Positions 4,602 to 7,546 of a stretch of DNA of 7,546 nt are shown one piece after another; within the stretch, counting starts at the first letter, position 1, and each line of letters begins with the position of its first letter. A program made the position numbers and the translations under genes. The notes beneath the pieces were generated by a model, which worked only from the letters and a program-made list of their open reading frames with translations, did not search any database and was not told where the DNA came from. The stretch is from Anaerolineaceae bacterium UBA6086 (GTDB lineage Bacteria > Chloroflexota > Anaerolineae > Anaerolineales > Anaerolineaceae). The stretch is from positions 1 through 7,546 of the forward strand of contig DIXG01000042.1 in assembly GCA_002436005.1 (NCBI GenBank), in the 5' to 3' direction.

Positions 4602-5932
4602 ACCAGATCGCGCTTGGCGACGAGAGCGGGTGGACGGTAATCGCTGGTCAATCGGTTGCTGCGCCTTTCAGGCAGGCGGCCTTTTTTGCTCACGATGCGG
4701 GTTCAACCCTGCGGGAAAAGGTCGAGGTCCAGCTGGTGGGCACACCGGCTCAAATTTCCGCCGCCCTGAACACGCTTGAGAAGATCTGCCTGCGCGCTGG
4801 CGCCTATGCTGACGCGACCTATGCCTATCCACAGCTGTTGCGCTTTCAGCCCGAGGCAGGCGGCGCGTATTACTACGCCAAAATCCAGGACCTTTGGCTG
4901 GATGCCAACCCGGACCACTACATCAGCCATCAGCGTGGGTCGATGCTTGTACGGCTGCACTACACGCGCCCCAATTGTTTTGATGGCGACATGATGGAAC
5001 TGCCGCTGACCGGCCGATCGGGTACGGATGTTAGCGGCGGATTTGATCTCATCAACCACACCGACGCCCACAGCGCGCATGGCAGCACAGCCCTGGTCAA
5101 AGCCCAGGATGCCCTCACGGATCTGCCAGCGCCCCTGCGCATCGAGCTTGAAAACAGCTATGCCGTCTCAACCCTCAAAGACATCCTGGTTGGGGTCTAT
5201 CACCATCCCACAGTCAGTGGCGAAAGCCTTTTCTTTGCCAATGCCAACCAGATCTCGGGCGGCACACAATACACCAACGCGGGGGCGATCAATGAGACCT
5301 ATCGCACGGTTGCGTGGGCGTCTTCAGAGTGGACCCCCCTGTTGAACTACGGCATCACTGCCGCAGATATTGCCGACCTCGATGGGCGCGCCTATCGTCC
5401 TATCCTGCACCTCTACACAGCGCATGCCTACCCCGATCTGCACCTCAGGATCAGGTTGATGCGGGGCGTTTTCATATTACAGTCCTGTGAACCGGTTTAT
5501 GCTGACCCGGATTTTGGCTATATCCTTTTCCCGCCCATCCAGCTGCCCCCTAACCCGCTGCTGCGGGAAACCCTGCCTCACCATGTGGAGATCCAGATTG
5601 ACGCCCTCAAAGAGGACGGGGCCGCCGCATCGCTTTCCATCGACCAGCTGGCGCTGTTGCCTCTGGATGCCAGTGCATCCTTTCAGGGCTTTTACCCGAT
5701 GGATCAGGATGACACCTTGATTGATGACAGCTTTCGCGAGCTTTCAAATGTGCGTTATTCCGCGGCAGGCTCAGAAACGATTGCACACATTCGCCAGGGC
5801 GGTCCCTTGCTGCTTTATCCCAATCAAAATTCCCGCCTTTTCTTTGTGCTGTCGAACGAATCGAACACGATTGACATTATGCGCACGGCAAGAGTGCGGG
5901 TGTATTACCGCCCCAGGGTGCGCTTATTATGA
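4598..5932 (+). CDS. Phage tail/virion structural protein, possibly distal-tail-like
   Basis: A 444-residue beta-rich protein. I prefer ATG 4598, which overlaps the adaptor stop (ATGA) and has GAGAGGGG five to six bases upstream, over the in-frame GTG at 4574. The N-terminal part has VEVQLVGTPAQISAALNTLEKIC (residues 42-64) and then YPQLLRFQP...YYYAKIQDLWLD (77-102). This strand-helix-strand order resembles the N-terminal domain of siphophage distal tail or major-tail-like proteins. The middle (180-300) and C-terminal (325-444) parts look like beta-sandwich domains. The last ends with LYPNQNSRLFFVLSNES and a basic RVYYRPRVRLL tail, a pattern seen in virion proteins with repeated jelly-roll modules. 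There is no signal peptide or membrane helix. Next to a hub-like gene, a tail-tip or fibre-type role is likely; the specific name is uncertain. Confidence 0.55.
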   Translation: MNQIALGDESGWTVIAGQSVAAPFRQAAFFAHDAGSTLREKVEVQLVGTPAQISAALNTLEKICLRAGAYADATYAYPQLLRFQPEAGGAYYYAKIQDLWLDANPDHYISHQRGSMLVRLHYTRPNCFDGDMMELPLTGRSGTDVSGGFDLINHTDAHSAHGSTALVKAQDALTDLPAPLRIELENSYAVSTLKDILVGVYHHPTVSGESLFFANANQISGGTQYTNAGAINETYRTVAWASSEWTPLLNYGITAADIADLDGRAYRPILHLYTAHAYPDLHLRIRLMRGVFILQSCEPVYADPDFGYILFPPIQLPPNPLLRETLPHHVEIQIDALKEDGAAASLSIDQLALLPLDASASFQGFYPMDQDDTLIDDSFRELSNVRYSAAGSETIAHIRQGGPLLLYPNQNSRLFFVLSNESNTIDIMRTARVRVYYRPRVRLL

Positions 5933-7467
5933 GAGACACGCTGACAGTGAGTTTCCAAGCGAGGGATTTTTCACCCCTGCTGCTGCCGGGGATCACAGCC
6001 ACCCCGCTGCAGCTGTCCTGGTCATCCTTTGGCGGCCCGCAGGGGGCTGTGGTGCGTCTGGAAGGTGCTGCGGCACACTTGTTTGCGCTTGGCAACCTGC
6101 TGCGCTCCCCGGTGCTGGTCAGCGATCCCCACGGCTCGCCTGTTTGGTGGGGGTTTGTGGACCGGATTTCTCTCTATCTGCCGGGCAGCCAGGTGTCACT
6201 CTCGCTGGATGAGGTCTTCAACCGGGTTCGTGTGCGTTATTCCTTTATCTCACCTGACGGGCATCTTGCAGACCTGAACCTGACCGATTATGCCAGCAGT
6301 GTGCGTTCCCAGGGTGATTACGGGATTAGAGAAAAGACCCTGACTTATACTGACCTTGACGACGCGCAAGCCGAAGCCCTGCGGGATACCTTTTTGGCGT
6401 CGCATGCCTGGCCCCGGTCTGTGCTTTCCAGCCGCGCCAATCATGACGGTGAAGTGTGGGCTGAACTGCGCTGTTCTGGCTGGTTCGAGACGCTTGCCTG
6501 GACGCAGTATCAGAACCTGGAAGGTTTTATTGCTAACTATGGTCCCGGTCCGGGATCGTTTGAATTTGCTGATTCATCCACCAGGCGCAATCCCGGTCAG
6601 TTGATCCGCCCCAGCACGGACAGTAATTTGGAATACGCCTATTTTATGCTTCGCAGGGTGGGCACGCATGCCCGGCATTTTCAATGCCGCGTGTTTGATG
6701 ACCTTACCGGGGCGTCAATCGCTTATTCGGACATTCACACTGCTGATGAGCTGGAGGAGGATTCCTGGAACTGGGTGCGGTTCAGGTTTGATTCCCCGTT
6801 CTCATTAGCGGGCGGTGCCAATTATGATATTTGTGTGCGCTGCACCGATGGGACCAATGCTTATAATTATTTTTCGATGCGCCTTGATGAATCACAGCAT
6901 CTAAAGGGCAGTAAAGCGGTTTATTACAACGGCTCCAGCTTCGTGAATATGCCCAGCAGCGTGGTGGGTTTTGGGGTGCCGGATTGTTATTTCCGGGTGG
7001 TCTGCACGACGGATACCGGCAGCCAGCTAAAGGAGATCGCCGAAGCAGGGAACCAATTTTTCAACAGGATTTCTTCCCTCATCACAGGTGTCAGTGCCAG
7101 CCCCTATCGCGGGTCGCCAGAGACATGCTTGAATACGATCGAATCTTTAATGATGCAGGGCACCAGCACCAATCGCCTGGTTCTGGCGGAGGTGTCTCCC
7201 CAGCTGAATCTGAGTTTCTATGAGCAGCCTTCCAGCCTGGTGCCAACGGCGTACATGGACACGATCGGCCGTTTCTTTTCTGCCGACTCGCTGCCTTTAC
7301 CACTTTATTTTCCGCCAGTGGGACAATTTGTCTACCTGACAGGCACAGGTTATTATCGCCTCCCATGGGATCGGCACCGCTTTCCTGCTTGCTTTGTTCA
7401 CAAAGCCGTCTATCACCCTCAATCCGGTGTCGTGCAGGTTGAACCCTTTTCAAGCCATCCGGCTTGA
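5929..7467 (+). CDS. Tail-hub-like protein with inserted jelly-roll domain
   Basis: A 512-residue protein whose ATG overlaps the previous stop (ATGA, 5929-5932). Its own ribosome site is weak (AGGGTG at 5915-5920), so translation is probably coupled. Residues 1-110 carry the pattern of siphophage tail-hub proteins (ReqiPepy6 Gp37-like type): a VLVSDPHGSPVWWGFVDRISL stretch (62-82), then SLDEVFNRVRVRYS (92-105). Residues 365-470 return to the same pattern, with LKEIAEAGNQFF, CLNTIESLMMQGTSTNRLVLAEV and LNLSFYEQP. Between them, about 205-358, sits a beta-sandwich domain of the kind appended to many surface proteins: LEYAYFMLRRVGTHARHFQCR, then WNWVRFRFDSPFSLAGGANYDICV (split here by short gaps in similarity). 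The inserted part is also lower in GC. The hub would form the ring at the tail tip through which DNA passes; the insert may bind a host-surface glycan. Family names are recalled from residue patterns. Confidence 0.6.
   Translation: MRDTLTVSFQARDFSPLLLPGITATPLQLSWSSFGGPQGAVVRLEGAAAHLFALGNLLRSPVLVSDPHGSPVWWGFVDRISLYLPGSQVSLSLDEVFNRVRVRYSFISPDGHLADLNLTDYASSVRSQGDYGIREKTLTYTDLDDAQAEALRDTFLASHAWPRSVLSSRANHDGEVWAELRCSGWFETLAWTQYQNLEGFIANYGPGPGSFEFADSSTRRNPGQLIRPSTDSNLEYAYFMLRRVGTHARHFQCRVFDDLTGASIAYSDIHTADELEEDSWNWVRFRFDSPFSLAGGANYDICVRCTDGTNAYNYFSMRLDESQHLKGSKAVYYNGSSFVNMPSSVVGFGVPDCYFRVVCTTDTGSQLKEIAEAGNQFFNRISSLITGVSASPYRGSPETCLNTIESLMMQGTSTNRLVLAEVSPQLNLSFYEQPSSLVPTAYMDTIGRFFSADSLPLPLYFPPVGQFVYLTGTGYYRLPWDRHRFPACFVHKAVYHPQSGVVQVEPFSSHPA
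6541..7005 (+). other. Region encoding the inserted jelly-roll domain
   Basis: This part of the hub-like gene encodes about residues 205-358. By direct count, bases 6841-6900 have 25 G/C of 60 and 6781-6840 have 29 of 60, against 42 of 60 at 6001-6060 in the hub domain of the same gene. The composition break matches the domain break and suggests separate acquisition. Confidence 0.5.
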
Positions 7468-7490
7468 CACGGGTGGGGCTGCTCTTTTTT
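7450..7490 (+). terminator. Possible weak transcription end: hairpin over the stop codon plus distal T6 run
   Basis: TCAAGCC (7450-7456) pairs with GGCTTGA (7461-7467) around a 4-base loop and includes the stop codon. A T6 run follows at 7485-7490, but 17 bases separate it from the stem, so this is not a canonical intrinsic terminator. Confidence 0.25.
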
Positions 7491-7506
7491 CTCCCGACTG
7501 ATCCAG

Positions 7507-7535
7507 TTCACCTGGGAGACAATTCGGGTTATGAT
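7507..7535 (+). promoter_or_regulatory. Candidate sigma-70 promoter at the window edge
   Basis: TTCACC (7507-7512, four of six matches to TTGACA) and TATGAT (7530-7535, five of six matches to TATAAT) are separated by 17 bases, the preferred spacing. It lies in the first non-coding stretch after the four-gene run and would fire towards the right, just beyond the window. A chance match cannot be excluded. The ATG at 7531 inside the -10 box could instead be the start of the next gene, though its nearest purine-rich stretch (GGGAG, 7514-7518) is 12 bases away. Confidence 0.3.
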
Positions 7536-7546
7536 TAACAGCAGTT

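Noticed and set aside
7464..7492. TTGACA (7464-7469) as the -35 box of a promoter with a -10 near 7487
   Set aside because: The -35 match is perfect, but the hexamer at 17-base spacing (TTTTCT) lacks the conserved A at the second position and the spacer is very G-rich.
1..7546. Defence, toxin-antitoxin, retron, transposon or RNA genes
   Set aside because: I found no matching protein motifs, terminal inverted repeats, tRNA-like cloverleaf or rRNA sequence on either strand; the genes are explained as phage structural genes.

Overview
The window is a compact, all-plus-strand block of tailed-phage (Caudoviricetes, HK97-type head) structural genes. It comes from either a free phage or a prophage. 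In order it holds the end of an upstream gene, portal protein, prohead protease joined to major capsid protein, a two-helix membrane protein, a small hypothetical protein, a head-tail adaptor candidate, a large tail/virion protein and a tail-hub-like protein. Base composition is GC-rich (about 60% by eye). Ribosome sites are strong AAGGAG types, so the host is a bacterium using standard Shine-Dalgarno initiation. The protein style (delta-like linker ahead of the capsid, hub with an inserted jelly-roll) reminds me of phages and prophages of Chloroflexota, but this is an impression only; no integrase, tRNA or host gene is present to fix the host.

Layout: 1-57 is the tail of an upstream gene (position suggests terminase; not identifiable). 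58-1464 is the portal. 1499-3514 is one uninterrupted frame encoding a protease domain, a helical linker and an HK97-fold capsid domain. An excellent internal ribosome site and ATG (2081) lie in the same frame at the domain boundary. A T6 run at 2034-2039 marks where one inserted or deleted base would split the frame into two ordinary genes. 3515-3648 is a non-coding spacer with short tandem repeats. 3649-3858 is a holin-like membrane protein. 3859-3954 holds a 16-bp-stem hairpin. 3955-7467 is a run of four genes whose junctions are all ATGA stop/start overlaps. 7468-7546 appears to be the end of the transcription unit, with a possible promoter at the very edge.

How they work together: the portal forms the DNA-entry ring. 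The capsid protein assembles around it with its N-terminal linker as a scaffold-like segment and is matured by the protease. The adaptor seals the vertex, and the last two proteins belong to the tail tip or other exterior structures. No recognisable tail tube, tail terminator or tape-measure gene lies between adaptor and hub, which is unusual.

The most interesting points are the protease-capsid fusion with its in-frame internal start, the competing single-base explanation, the jelly-roll inserted in the hub protein, and the apparently minimal tail module. I see no CRISPR array, RNA gene, insertion sequence, attachment site or toxin/defence gene.
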